This document shows, one piece after another, positions 1 through 10,419 of a stretch of DNA of 64,000 bases (position 1 is the stretch's first letter; the number at the start of each line of letters is the position of its first letter). This DNA is from Adiantum capillus-veneris. Its lineage: Eukaryota > Streptophyta > Polypodiopsida > Polypodiales > Pteridaceae. The stretch is taken from positions 90,286,721 to 90,350,720 of the forward strand of contig CM043956.1 of the NCBI GenBank assembly GCA_014529385.2, given 5' to 3'. The translations under genes were made by a program, and so were the position numbers. Under the pieces are notes generated by a model that searched no databases, was not told where the DNA came from, and saw only the letters and a list, made by a program, of their open reading frames with translations.

Positions 1-1136
1 GGTGAAAGGTAGAGGGAGAACCTAGTGGTAAAGGGAAGGAAAAATATGTAAATGTGAAAAGAAAAGATATGATGTGGTTGTGGAGCCATGCACCCATGAT
101 TCAAGGGTCATGAGTGGCTCATATCATCATGGCTTTGGAGCCATATGATGATTCAAACAAATGGGACCCAAGTGGAAGACTTGGTAAAGGAAGGAACCAG
201 ACACATGATTTTTCTAAATTTTTAAAAAATACTTCCACTCCGATCCAAGAAAAGTTGTCTTCATCAAAGTTGTAGCTGATGAGCTGGAGATTCTGGCCAT
301 TTTTTTTTTATAATTTTTGCATCTACGGTCTAGGAGATATGGCCAAAATGGCGGACGCCAGTTTTTTCAACTGTGGTGGAGACCACCCCCTCTACCTTTA
401 CACACACACACCCTTCCTTTTCCACATTGAGACCTTCTCTAAAAATCAGCCATTAGTTTTCTCACCCTCCTCTCCTTCCTCCTCTCTCTCAAGCTCAAAA
501 ACCCATCAAAATTCCTCTTCTAATCACCTCTCAAGTCATGCTTAATCTTGTTGTAATTCATAAGTTCTCATTCAACCCCTTTCTATTATTACTAGATATG
601 TATTGATTTTATGTAGATTCTTTACATTTTAAAATAAGGAAGCTCTTGGACTCAAGCTATGGAGGAAGGAGTGAAGACAACACAAGTGATGATGGAGCTA
701 ATTGGTCAACAAATCACTTGGAAGGAGCTTCTTCATTGGTTGAATGTCCCTAATCAAGCTTCATTTGTACAAATTACACTTGGATCTTAACCTCACTCCT
801 AATCACTCTCTTTCCTATATAAAGAGGCCTTCCCCTTTGTAATTTCAAGCCTCCCTCAGCCCATTGAGTCTTTGTATCACTCACCATGAGCCCATAAGCT
901 CATTCGTTCACTCTATTCTTGCACATTCTAGAGTGCAAATTGTTTCATGCTAGTAACCTCTCCTTCTCTTACTTATGTTAATTAAGAGAAATCTTTTATA
1001 TATGTGTGAGAGTGCTTAATGTGATCTTGGCTAATCCTTGAGTGGTTGTTTGGTAATCTACATGCTATTTGTGTTGGGAGTGTTTGAAGTCATCCATTCC
1101 TTGTACACACACTAAGGTTAATGCTTCATTCATAGT

Positions 1137-1214
<78 letters not shown>

Positions 1215-1329
1215 TGTAGCGGTCCTAGCCCACGCTTCCAAGACTAGGTGGTGCCCTTATCTCATTTCCCTTGTGGCGCAATGGAGTTTGTTTTGGTGTA
1301 GAGGCCGCCATTCCAAATTTCCTTCGTCA
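1..1329 (+). repeat. 5' LTR (truncated at window edge) of Ty3 Tat-like retrotransposon
   Basis: Bases 1-1329 repeat at 7734-9030. The only length difference is the internal CT tract (73 versus 41 bases). I count six substitutions in about 1,297 aligned bases. The LTR ends in TTCGTCA, and a TATA box (TATATAAAG) lies near 816. The first roughly 150 bases of this copy lie left of the window, judged by the right LTR. Low divergence points to a recent insertion. The short frames inside it, including a Ser-Leu run over the CT tract, are not genes. Confidence 0.93.
1139..1211. repeat. (TC)n microsatellite inside LTR
   Basis: An uninterrupted TC run of 73 bases. The matching tract in the other LTR (8872-8912) has 41 bases, so it has slipped since insertion, when both LTRs should have been identical. 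Confidence 0.97.
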
Positions 1330-1334
1330 TAAAT

Positions 1335-1351
1335 TGGTGCCCCCACCGAGG
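1335..1351 (+). other. Candidate primer binding site
   Basis: The sequence TGGTGCCCCCACCGAGG begins five bases after the LTR ends. It resembles the tRNA-Asp-type site of plant Ty3 elements (TGGCGCC start) at about two thirds of positions. The position is right, but the match is imperfect, so the tRNA assignment is an inference. Confidence 0.5.
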
Positions 1352-1472
1352 AGTTCTCAAGCAGTGCTCTGTCAATCCTATGAAGGAAGATCCATCAAAT
1401 TCTCCGAGACTTCCACTATGATCTCTCCAAGAAGCTCGAGAAAAGAAGCGTCTTTATCAACAAACGGCACGT

Positions 1473-2348
1473 ATGTGGGTAAAGAGAGTTAACTACACAC
1501 ACCCTTCTTTGCTTCAAGGAAAATCTTGTAGTCATCAAGTCCCTAGGTCAAAAAATTGTGTTGAGTGCTTTGTGGCTAGTGTGAAGACACTTCCTTTGAA
1601 GCCTCGACTTCAGGTGGTGAAAGCACTCTCACACTCGGGTATTAACAAGTTTTCGGAGGGGGAGCTACACATCAATGGGGTGCGGTATTGGCAAGAGGCT
1701 ACATATGGTGATGCACTCCAACTACTACTAGCAAGAAGGCTCAAGGTGGTTGAGAGGGTAGCCATCGAACCCTATGAACTCTACAAAGCTGAAGATGGTC
1801 ACACCAAAGCTAGGCTAATCACTGGTGAGCAAATTCTTCGCATCTCTCAAATGGTGGGATCCAAGAGAGCTCAACTTCAATGAAGTGCTTCATGGAAGTT
1901 TGTATTTAATGCACCAATGAATAATCCCATTTTCTACAACTTTCAATCAGTTCAGAATGTTAGGGTGAATGTGCGCATTGATAGAAAGATTTTTTTCCAA
2001 CAAAGATTGGTCTTCTATTTTGGAGCTGAGAGGTTGAGAGAGATATTGTTGTCCCCTGACCCTATAATATTTCCTATTTTCGAGTATAATGTATCTTTTG
2101 ATGTTCACATCTTCATCTTGCTTTAAGCATACTCCATGAATCATAGGGATTTATATGGACCTTTCCAACCTCTTGCTAGACAAACTGTGCATATAATAGC
2201 TAGCACAAAGCTTAGGTTCCAAAACATCATAAGGAACTTACTAGGCCCTCGTCGTCTAGCTGAGATTAATGCATCTATCAATCCATTTATTCTACCCTTA
2301 ATAAGATATGATTTGGGCCTAGACGTTTTCATCTTTGTGCTGTATTGA
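1473..2348 (+). pseudogene. Leader ORF1 of Tat-like element, one frame with two internal stops
   Basis: Upstream of gag one reading frame runs from ATG 1473 to TGA 2346-2348, about 292 codons, broken only by TGA at 1881-1883 and TAA at 2124-2126. Each stop is followed within a few codons by an in-frame ATG (1917 and 2136). The second and third segments are diverged copies of each other: both share a G-x2-RL-x-EI core, then P-x-I-x-P-[IL], and a DVxIFxL ending, with starts 219 bases apart. Tat-lineage elements such as Ogre are known to carry an extra ORF before gag. I recognise no domain. Whether the stops are decay or read through is unknown. Confidence 0.55.
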
Positions 2349-2368
2349 GAGGAAGGCAACCCATTTTT

Positions 2369-5300
2369 ATGATGGCTTTCCCAAATTTTTTTGGGCATAG
2401 TGGGGAAAATGCTGGGGATTTTTTGGATAACTTGGAGATGGCTTTCCTTGTCTCTGGGAGGGATGACGAAGCATTGAAATTGAGAGCTTTTCCTTTGGTG
2501 CTCAAAGAAGAAGCTAGGGTATGGTTCCAGGCTCTAGATCCAACCCAAAGAATTGATTGGGAGGGATTGAAGGCGGCTTTCCTACGAAGATTTCAACGAG
2601 CCAATTCGGCAGAAGAACTATGGCAACGTCTTCTGGCCCTTCATCAAGTTGACCCTCATGGTTATGCAACCTATGAGGAAGGTTTTCTGAAACTTTGGGG
2701 GCAATGGTCAGACTCACTAAACCCTGGTGAGCGAGCTCCCAATTTCCTCCAAAAGGATCGATTTATCTCAGGTTTGTACCCCTTGCTAAGGGAGAAGGTA
2801 AAGAGCAAATTTCCAAATGCTTTTGAAGATGCCTTAAGAATTGCTAGAGAAAAGAATAGAAAGATTCTCTATCAAGTCCAAGCTGGCCAGCTAGCTTTGG
2901 GAGGCAGTATCACAACTATGGAAGCTTCTCACATACCTCCAAATGTGCCTAATGCACCAGACCTCAATAGAGGTCAACAAGAAGATATGCTCCAACAAAT
3001 AAACAATCTCACAAACCAGCTAGAGGGGTTGAGAGTAAATCTTGTGCAGGGTGCAAGAAGGCCTATTGAGGGAAATGGTGGGAATCGGCCACCAATGCGA
3101 CGTCAAGCAAGGGAAATGTTGTGTTACAATTGTGGGGAAAATGGCCACCCTGTCAGAGGTCCTCGACAACAAGTAAGTCCTCATCCCAGAAGATATGACT
3201 ACCCTGTCAGAGGTCCTCGACAACAAGTAAGTCCTCCCCGTGCTAGAGCTCAAGCACAAGAGCAACCGCAACCTCAAATTTTGCAGCCACCTCATGCTCA
3301 AGCTCAAGCCCCTACTCAACCAAATGTGAGCATCATAAGGATGGAGGAGGTCCTCAAGGGCAGAAGCAACCAGGAAGAAATAGCTAAAGGGAAGATGAAG
3401 ATAGATGAAGTGGCTACAATGCCTATCAAACGTGTGCGTGTCCAAGATGAAGTAGGTAAAGAAACAAGCAAGGATGCAAGAAATGAAGCAAGTACATCTC
3501 GGGCAACTAAAGATGAAGCCAAGAAGAGAAAGACCCGTACTAGGTCTCAAATTGACATCTCTGATTTCCCTATGGGATCTCGGACACAACCTTATGACTT
3601 GACAGCTGATGTGAGTTCCCAAGGACCAAAGATTACTTGGCCACAACTACTTCATATCTCCCCAAAGCTTCGACGACAATGGTCAAAAATGGTGAGCACG
3701 AGGGCAAAGCGAAGTAAGCTAGTAAGTGTAATCAAAGCATATGGTCTCAAGGATATAGTGCCTTTGGTGGAGGCTCAAATCAAGGGACAACGGATTCCAA
3801 AAACTTACATTGACAGTGGAGCAGAGGTTTGTGTCATGACAGAAAAGCTAATGCATCAATTGGGTTTAGAGGTAATGGAATCATCAAACTTTAGGGCAAA
3901 AATGACCAATAATGTCTCTGTCACTTGTGTGGGTGTAGTGAAAGCTTTGAGAGTTTCTGTTTTTGGAATCACTACAGAGGTTGATGCTTATGTGATGCCA
4001 GTAAAGGGAGAAGGATACCCCCTTATTTTAGGACGACCTTGGCTCATGGGTATAGGAGCTAGGCAAGATTGGGCAACCGGAGACTTGGAGTTGAGGCCTC
4101 GTATGGGTGGCCATAGTCGGAAGGTGGTTTATAACCTAAAGAATGGGCGACAAGAGAACCTTGAACTAGAGACGTCAGCTGATGAGTGGATCTCAAGTGG
4201 ATGCTCCTCATCTATGGACAAGGACGAGAGTTCAAGTGAAGAGAGTGATAGCACTCTCGAAGTCATGGGCGTCACCATAAAGGAAACTACCTCATCAGAA
4301 GACAACCCAAGGATCCAAATGGAGAATGTGTGGGATGCCAGTCTAGAGGAGATGTTATCCAAGGATATAAAGGAAGAAGAAAAGGAGGGTTATGTAAATG
4401 TTCTCAAGAAGCATGCATCATTGTTTATTTCTGATTACACTCACATTACAGGTGTCACTGCAGTGAAGCATCATATCCATCTAAAAGAAGGGAGCAAGCC
4501 AGTAGTACAAAAACTAAGAAGATTAGGAGTTGTGCAACAAAATGCACTGTTGTCTGAGGTGAAGAGACTCTTAGAAGCAGGATTCATATACCCAGTAGAA
4601 GATTCAGAATGGGTCTCCCCAGTAGTGGTGAGGCCAAAGAAGAATGGTAAATGGCGAGTGTGCGTGGATTACAAGCCACTAAATGCTGCAACAAAGAGGG
4701 ACCACTTCCCTCTCCCATTTCAAGATGAGATTCTAAATGAAGTAGCAGGCCATGAGAGATACACAGTGTGTGATGGCTACTCTGGCTACTTTCAAACACG
4801 CATTGCAGAGGAGGACCAGAAAAAGACTACTTTCATCACACCATGGGGATGTTTTGCATTTCGAGTCATGCCTTTTGGTCTCACCAACGCTCCAGCCACC
4901 TTTCAACGATTCATGAACATGGTCTTCCAACCTTACTTTGGTAAGTCCATAAGGGTTTTCATAGATGACTTTTGTATTTACAGCTCCAAAAGTATGCATC
5001 TCGGCAAGATTGATGAAGGATTTACTCGTTTAGCTAAGCTGGGTGGACAACTAAACAAGGACAAATGTCACATTGGGGAAAGCAAGGTTACACTATTAGG
5101 GCATGTAGTGTCCATTGATGGAATCGAGGTAGATCCTGAAAAGATAGAAACATTGCTAAATCTACCTTCCCCAACTTCCATCAAACAATTAATCTCTTTC
5201 TTGCAAAAGCTAAGATATTTGAGTAGATTCATACACTTACTCTCCCAAGTGATATTTCCTCTACAACAGCTGACTCGTCAAGAGACGCTTGTTTGGAGTG

Positions 5301-7540
5301 AAGAAAGTGATGGGCATTTTAGAGAGATTAAAAAAATGTTAGGGTCACTCCTTGTAATCCTCCAACCTTGTTGGAAAGAAACATTCTTTGTAAACCCTAG
5401 TGTGGGAGAAGAGGCCATTGGTGCTGCCCTCCTACAAAAAGATCCAAAAACATCCTTTATGAGGCCTGTGTATTTTGCTAGCCGCCTCATGGAAAACACA
5501 GAGAAGGCCTACACCCTGATGGAACAGCTAGTGTTAGCTCTCATGTTTGCGGTAACCAAATTTCGGCCATACTTGCTGCCGAAGAGGTTTGTAATTATCA
5601 CTGTGGAGGATATGTTTCCCTATGCACTACAACATATGGAAATCTCTGACAAAATAGCAAAGTGGGTGGTGCGACTTCAAGAGTTTGATTATACAATACA
5701 GGTTGAAAGAACAACTCGAGCATGCTTAGCCAAAATTTTAACAAACAAGTGCTATGAAAAAGTTTTCCATTTGAAGAGAAAGGAACTTCCACCACCTCCA
5801 GCTCCAGAGGCTTTGGTCAATGCTTATAGCCTCTACTTTGATGGAGCATACAAGAGAACCAAGGATAAGGCAGCTGCAGGCATCGTGGTCTTATCTCCAT
5901 TGGGAGAGAGGATCCATGGTGAAGGGATCACTCTAGAAGATGTCCACTCCAACAATGAAGCAGAATATCATGCTCTAATTCATGGCCTTTGTTGGTGCCT
6001 CGATAATTCAATTAAGAGATTAAACGCTTTTGGTGACTCCATGCTTTTGGTAAGGCAAATGCAAGGTACATGGGCTTGCAAAAATGCCCGTCTCTCTACT
6101 AAAATGAGAGAATCCAAAGCTCTTATGAGGAGATTTAGGGAGGCACAAGTACATCATGTGCCAAGAGACCAGAATAAGGATGCAGACCACCTAGCATCAT
6201 CAAAGTTAAATGAGTCAATAGTGGGAGCAGTGGCCATCAAACTTCCACTTCAGCAAGGCAAGGAGGACTTGGAAGATATTATGCACATTCTGGAGCAAGG
6301 AGAGGCTCCTAAACACTTGAATGCAGGGGAAAGGCGATGGTTAGCTAGGAAGGCTACCAAGTATCGCATAGTAAATGATGACTTGTATTGTCTTGGTAAG
6401 GATGGTGTGCTTAGGAGAGTGCCTTTGAAGAGTGAAATTGAAGAGATTTTAAAAGCTTGTCACGATGATATGTGCGGAGGACACTTTGCACACGACGTCA
6501 CTAGTAGAAAGGTTCTACAAGCTGGGTTTACTTGTCCAAGTCTTCATCGTGATGTCAAATACTGGTGTCAAACATGTGATGAATGTCAGAAAGCAGGACC
6601 ACGACGGCTCATAGCTGAACCTCAGAACCCAATAAAGGTATATGGGCCCTTTGAGAAGTGGGGAATTGATGCCATAGGGCCTCTACCACGCACTCAGTCA
6701 GGTAAAGAGTACATCATCATGGGAGTAGACTACATGACTAGATGGGCTGAGGCTATGCCGACCAATAGAATTACTGCTAAGGATGTGAGTCAGTTCATCT
6801 TTGACCACATCTGTTGCCGGTTTGGCACCCCTCTTGAAATACTATCTGATAGAGGACCAGGGTTTAGAGCAGACTTGGTAGGAGAACTCATGAAGAAGCT
6901 AAATATTCAGCATCAACACTCTGCTCCTTACTACCCTCAGTGCAATGGTTTGGTGGAAAAGGTAAATGGAATCATTTGCAAAATTCTCACCAAACAGATA
7001 CATGCCAGGCGCCAAGATTGGGACAAACACCTGAATGGAGCTCTATGGGCCTATAGAACCTCCTTCAAAACCACATTAGGGTACATACCCTTTCATTTGG
7101 TTTATGGAAAGGAGGCGCTTTTGCCCATTGAAGTGAAGTTAACAAGTCTTCGAATATTGGGTAGCCAGGTAGGCTCTCAAAAGGAGAAAGTACATCAAAG
7201 GATCATGGATCTAGAGAGGCTGCAATTGGATCGTGAAGAAGCCATCAACCACTATTCTCAAGCAGCAGATAAGCGCAGAGAAAAGTTCAACAAAAAGCTA
7301 GCATCCAAAGACATCAAAAAGGGATCTCTAGTGCTTCGATATGACAATCGCTTCGACACTCGTAAGGATGGAAAGTTTCTTTTCCGATGGGAAGGCCCGT
7401 TCTTGGTCACCAAAAAGTTCAAAAATGGCTCTTACAGACTTCAAGACATTGATGGTAAAGTGCACAAGACCAGGACAAATGGATGGCGTCTAAAGCCTTA
7501 TCACATCAGGATAAGGTCAGCTCAAGATCAAAGAAAGTAG
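2369..7540 (+). CDS. Gag-pol polyprotein, Ty3/gypsy Tat-like retrotransposon
   Basis: A single open frame of about 1,723 codons. I start it at the double ATG at 2369; the frame is open to 2345 but only with a TTG. Order, numbered from that ATG: gag core (1-170), a zinc knuckle beginning CYNCGENGH but lacking the last Cys, aspartic protease DSGA (D482), reverse transcriptase with FIDDF (D866/D867), a first RNase H, a second RNase H with FDGA (about 1158), NNEAEYHAL and DADHL, integrase HHCC zinc finger (about 1365-1405), and DDE core D1434, D1494 and E1530. The D-E spacing of 35 is canonical. Two RNase H domains are typical of the Tat lineage (Retand, Ogre). The RT DLxSGY block reads CDGYSGY. 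No stop or frameshift is seen, so it could be autonomous if the altered knuckle is tolerated. Confidence 0.93.
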   Translation: MMAFPNFFGHSGENAGDFLDNLEMAFLVSGRDDEALKLRAFPLVLKEEARVWFQALDPTQRIDWEGLKAAFLRRFQRANSAEELWQRLLALHQVDPHGYATYEEGFLKLWGQWSDSLNPGERAPNFLQKDRFISGLYPLLREKVKSKFPNAFEDALRIAREKNRKILYQVQAGQLALGGSITTMEASHIPPNVPNAPDLNRGQQEDMLQQINNLTNQLEGLRVNLVQGARRPIEGNGGNRPPMRRQAREMLCYNCGENGHPVRGPRQQVSPHPRRYDYPVRGPRQQVSPPRARAQAQEQPQPQILQPPHAQAQAPTQPNVSIIRMEEVLKGRSNQEEIAKGKMKIDEVATMPIKRVRVQDEVGKETSKDARNEASTSRATKDEAKKRKTRTRSQIDISDFPMGSRTQPYDLTADVSSQGPKITWPQLLHISPKLRRQWSKMVSTRAKRSKLVSVIKAYGLKDIVPLVEAQIKGQRIPKTYIDSGAEVCVMTEKLMHQLGLEVMESSNFRAKMTNNVSVTCVGVVKALRVSVFGITTEVDAYVMPVKGEGYPLILGRPWLMGIGARQDWATGDLELRPRMGGHSRKVVYNLKNGRQENLELETSADEWISSGCSSSMDKDESSSEESDSTLEVMGVTIKETTSSEDNPRIQMENVWDASLEEMLSKDIKEEEKEGYVNVLKKHASLFISDYTHITGVTAVKHHIHLKEGSKPVVQKLRRLGVVQQNALLSEVKRLLEAGFIYPVEDSEWVSPVVVRPKKNGKWRVCVDYKPLNAATKRDHFPLPFQDEILNEVAGHERYTVCDGYSGYFQTRIAEEDQKKTTFITPWGCFAFRVMPFGLTNAPATFQRFMNMVFQPYFGKSIRVFIDDFCIYSSKSMHLGKIDEGFTRLAKLGGQLNKDKCHIGESKVTLLGHVVSIDGIEVDPEKIETLLNLPSPTSIKQLISFLQKLRYLSRFIHLLSQVIFPLQQLTRQETLVWSEESDGHFREIKKMLGSLLVILQPCWKETFFVNPSVGEEAIGAALLQKDPKTSFMRPVYFASRLMENTEKAYTLMEQLVLALMFAVTKFRPYLLPKRFVIITVEDMFPYALQHMEISDKIAKWVVRLQEFDYTIQVERTTRACLAKILTNKCYEKVFHLKRKELPPPPAPEALVNAYSLYFDGAYKRTKDKAAAGIVVLSPLGERIHGEGITLEDVHSNNEAEYHALIHGLCWCLDNSIKRLNAFGDSMLLVRQMQGTWACKNARLSTKMRESKALMRRFREAQVHHVPRDQNKDADHLASSKLNESIVGAVAIKLPLQQGKEDLEDIMHILEQGEAPKHLNAGERRWLARKATKYRIVNDDLYCLGKDGVLRRVPLKSEIEEILKACHDDMCGGHFAHDVTSRKVLQAGFTCPSLHRDVKYWCQTCDECQKAGPRRLIAEPQNPIKVYGPFEKWGIDAIGPLPRTQSGKEYIIMGVDYMTRWAEAMPTNRITAKDVSQFIFDHICCRFGTPLEILSDRGPGFRADLVGELMKKLNIQHQHSAPYYPQCNGLVEKVNGIICKILTKQIHARRQDWDKHLNGALWAYRTSFKTTLGYIPFHLVYGKEALLPIEVKLTSLRILGSQVGSQKEKVHQRIMDLERLQLDREEAINHYSQAADKRREKFNKKLASKDIKKGSLVLRYDNRFDTRKDGKFLFRWEGPFLVTKKFKNGSYRLQDIDGKVHKTRTNGWRLKPYHIRIRSAQDQRK
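3148..3236 (+). repeat. 54-bp in-frame tandem duplication at gag zinc knuckle
   Basis: The block encoding PVRGPRQQVSP occurs at 3148 and again at 3202, 54 bases (18 codons) apart. The first copy begins directly after the His of the CCHC knuckle, where the final Cys would be expected. The duplication therefore coincides with loss of the fourth zinc ligand. Confidence 0.9.
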
Positions 7541-7567
7541 GCTAGAGGCATAAATACCCCTAGCCAG

Positions 7568-7578
7568 GTTTGGGGGGG
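7568..7578 (+). other. Polypurine tract
   Basis: GGTTTGGGGGGG lies 28 bases after the gag-pol stop and just before the inferred 3' LTR start, where the plus-strand primer should be. Confidence 0.65.
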
Positions 7579-7581
7579 CTA

Positions 7582-8869
7582 TGATCCGAGCCTATCACAA
7601 ATTTCTGTTTATTATATTTTGTTGGTTTTCCTTGCTTCTAGAGGTTTACAATAAAAGGAAGAGTGAAAACAACCTCTTGGAAAAATTAAAAAAAATGATT
7701 TGATAGGAATTTTTTCTTGACTAGTTCATCGGAGGTGAAAGGTAGAGGGAGAACCTAGTGGTAAAGGGAAGGAAAAATATGTAAATGTGAAAAGAAAAGA
7801 TATGATGTGGTTGTGGAGCCATGCACCCATGATTCAAGGGTCATGAGTGGCTCATATCATCATGGCTTTGGAGCCATATGATGATTCAAACAAATGGGAC
7901 CCAAGTGGAAGACTTGGTAAAGGAAGGAACCAGACACATGATTTTTCTGAATTTTTAAAAAATACTTCCACTCCGATCCAAGAAAAGTTGTCTTCATCAA
8001 AGTTGTAGCTGATGAGCTGGAGATTCTGGCCATTTTTTTTATATAATTTTTGCATCTACGGTCTAGGAGATATGGCCAAAATGGCGGACGCCAGTTTTTT
8101 CAACTGTGGTGGAGACCACCCCCTCTACCGTTACACACACACACCCTTTCTTTTCCACATTGAGACCTTCTCTAAAAATCAGCCATTAGTTTTCTCACCC
8201 TCCTCTCCTTCCTCCTCTCTCTCAAGCTCAAAAACCCATCAAAATTCCTCTTCTAATCACCTCTCAAGTCATGCTTAATCTTGTTGTAATTCATAAGTTC
8301 TCATTCAACCCCTTTCTATTATTACTAGATATGTATTGATTTTATGTAGATTCTTTACATTTTAAAATAAGGAAGCTCTTGGACTCAAGCTATGGAGGAA
8401 GGAGTGAAGACAACACAAGTGATGATGAAGCTAATTGGTCAACAAATCACTTGGAAGGAGCTTCTTCATTGGTTGAATGTCCCTAATCAAGCTTCATTTG
8501 TACAAATTACACTTGGATCTTAACCTCACTCCTAATCACTCTCTTTCCTATATAAAGAGGCCTTCCCCTTTGTAATTTCAAGCCTCCCTCAGCCCATTGA
8601 GTCTTTGTATCACTCACCATGAGCCCATAAGCTCATTCGTTCACTCTATTCTTGCACATTCTAGAGTGCAAATTTTTTCATGCTAGTAACCTCTCCTTCT
8701 CTTACTTATGTTAATTAAGAGAAATCTTTTATATATGTGTGAGAGTGCTTAATGTGATCTTGGCTAATCCTTGAGTGGTTGTTTGGTAATCTACATGCTA
8801 TTTGTGTTGGGAGTGTTTGAAGTCATCCATTCCTTGTACACACACTAAGGTTAATGCTTCATTCATAGT

Positions 8870-8915
<46 letters not shown>

Positions 8916-9030
8916 TGTAGCGGTCCTAGCCCACGCTTCCAAGACTAGGTGGTGCCCTTATCTCATTTCCCTTGTGGCGCAATGGAGTTTGTTTTGGTGT
9001 AGAGGCCGCCATTCCAAATTTCCTTCGTCA
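7582..9030 (+). repeat. 3' LTR of Ty3 Tat-like retrotransposon
   Basis: Bases 7734-9030 match 1-1329. The left boundary, about 7582 (TGATCCG), is inferred from the polypurine tract and the TG rule because the other LTR is cut. The right boundary is exact: identity stops after TTCGTCA at 9030. The expected length is about 1.45 kb. The next bases, ACATC, would be the target duplication, but its partner is outside the window. Confidence 0.9.
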
Positions 9031-9450
9031 ACATCAAGGGGGTCAAAATTGTATGAACACCCCTCCAAAGATACAAAGTAGCTGGCAACAAACAAGGAAA
9101 TGTCATCCTTGACATCGAACAAGGGTATGTGGTCGATGTAAGAAATAGGGAACTTCTTAGCTAGCCATCGACAGTTACATGGTAACCTGACCTTCATAAG
9201 ATACTTCCACTTTTTTGGGTCATAATACTTTGTCTCATATGATTGGATGCAATAGAACAAGTCGTAATCATTCTTCAAGAGCTTGTATCTTGTGTTGTTC
9301 ACAAGAAGGATGTTTGCTTCAGTGAGCTGTGGGATGCTTGCACCACACTCTTATTAACAACTTTTAAAAAATAGTCTTATCGTCGAACTCCTCCAAAAGG
9401 GTTGACACATCTCTAAGTGTGGGAGCCCACATCTCACATTGAGACTGGTC
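9031..9450 (-). pseudogene. Fragment of unknown minus-strand gene, cut by the LTR element
   Basis: A minus-strand frame from about 9350 to 9031 encodes a Tyr-, Lys- and Asp-rich peptide (QLTEANILLVNNTRYKLL near its start, then KNDYDLFYCIQSYETKYYD). It stops exactly where the LTR begins. A second open stretch at 9370-9450 (CEMWAPTLRDVSTLLEEFDD) may be another exon. I do not recognise the family. The peptide composition looks coding, but the rest of the gene would lie left of the retrotransposon insertion, outside the window. Confidence 0.3.
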
Positions 9451-9790
9451 AAAAATATTTGTAATAGGTAAACAAAGTAGTTAGAAAAACTATACAAATA
9501 AGAGTACCAAAGTCACAAAAAATACATAGTAGTGACAAGATACCAAAGTGCCAAACAACCAAAGTAAAAAATAGTACCAAATTGTGTACACAATACCTTT
9601 GGTACCAAAGTACCATAACAAAACTATACAAATAAGAGTACCGAAGGCCCAAAGAATACCAAAGTTTGTACAATGGTACCAAATTGTGTAAAAAGTATCA
9701 GAAGTACCAAAGTACCATATAGTACCAAAATGTGTACAAAACAATAGCAAAGTGCAAAACAGTACCAAAATTAGTAAAACACATTTGAAA
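9440..9790. repeat. ACCAAA-rich degenerate tandem array
   Basis: Repeated GTACCAAA-like words with longer repeat units. One block, AACTATACAAATAAGAGTACC, occurs near 9489 and again about 130 bases later. AGTACCAAATTGTGTA recurs near 9568 and 9672. The Tyr/Phe-rich minus-strand frames over it are products of the repeat. Confidence 0.75.
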
Positions 9791-9819
9791 CTTAAGGGAT
9801 AAATACCTAAAGAGAGGTC

Positions 9820-10107
9820 TTACATATTCATCAACCGAGGAAAGTAAGCATTTGTTATGGCCATCAAATTCCTCCTTTGGCTACATGACCAAAGATTTAT
9901 GTAGCATTGCCTCCTCAAGTTGATGGGGATAAAGTCCTCTGCATCAGGTCTAACCACATAATAATAATATCGGCAAAAGACTTGCACACCTTGGGGGCAC
10001 AATTTTTGCTGGGAATGGAATATTTCACAAAGCTTGGGTTCTTCAACATAATCCTTGAGTAGCACTCCAATAACATCCAAAATAAAAATGCGCCTATCAC
10101 TCGCCAT
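9820..10107 (-). CDS. Hypothetical protein fragment
   Basis: A 95-codon minus-strand frame begins MASDRRIFILDVIGVLLKDY and contains VRPDAEDFIPINLRRQCYIN. I do not recognise it. It lies upstream, on the same strand, of the fragment at 9031-9450, with an ACCAAA array between them, so the two may be exons of one gene. No splice sites could be fixed. It could equally be a chance frame. Confidence 0.25.
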   Translation of the reverse strand: MASDRRIFILDVIGVLLKDYVEEPKLCEIFHSQQKLCPQGVQVFCRYYYYVVRPDAEDFIPINLRRQCYINLWSCSQRRNLMAITNAYFPRLMNM

Positions 10108-10419
10108 TACATTTTTCGATGTTGATGTATCCGATCATTGCTCATTTAGCCACCAATTGTCCCTTGCTATAGTACCACTAAACTATATGAGTAAAAGAAC
10201 ACATCCTTTTTATAGTAGTAAAGTTGGACATTAGGCACCATAAAAGTTTACAAATTTTGATAGTAGGACATGACAATTTACAAACACATGGACATCTTTC
10301 AAGAGTAGAGTGACATGACACCAAATGCATTGACATAAGCAAAATGGGCTGGTCTTTCATATTAAGCCAAAAGCAAGTACAAAATGATATCACAATAGTT
10401 AATTCTTGCAGAATTGTGG

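Noticed and set aside
1069-1332. Plus-strand frame with a long Ser-Leu run
   Set aside because: It translates the CT microsatellite inside the LTR; no real protein signal.
3020-3646. 208-codon minus-strand frame
   Set aside because: Lies antisense to the well-supported gag-pol gene and resembles no protein.
9449-9768. Minus-strand frames rich in Trp, Phe and Tyr
   Set aside because: They arise from the ACCAAA tandem array.
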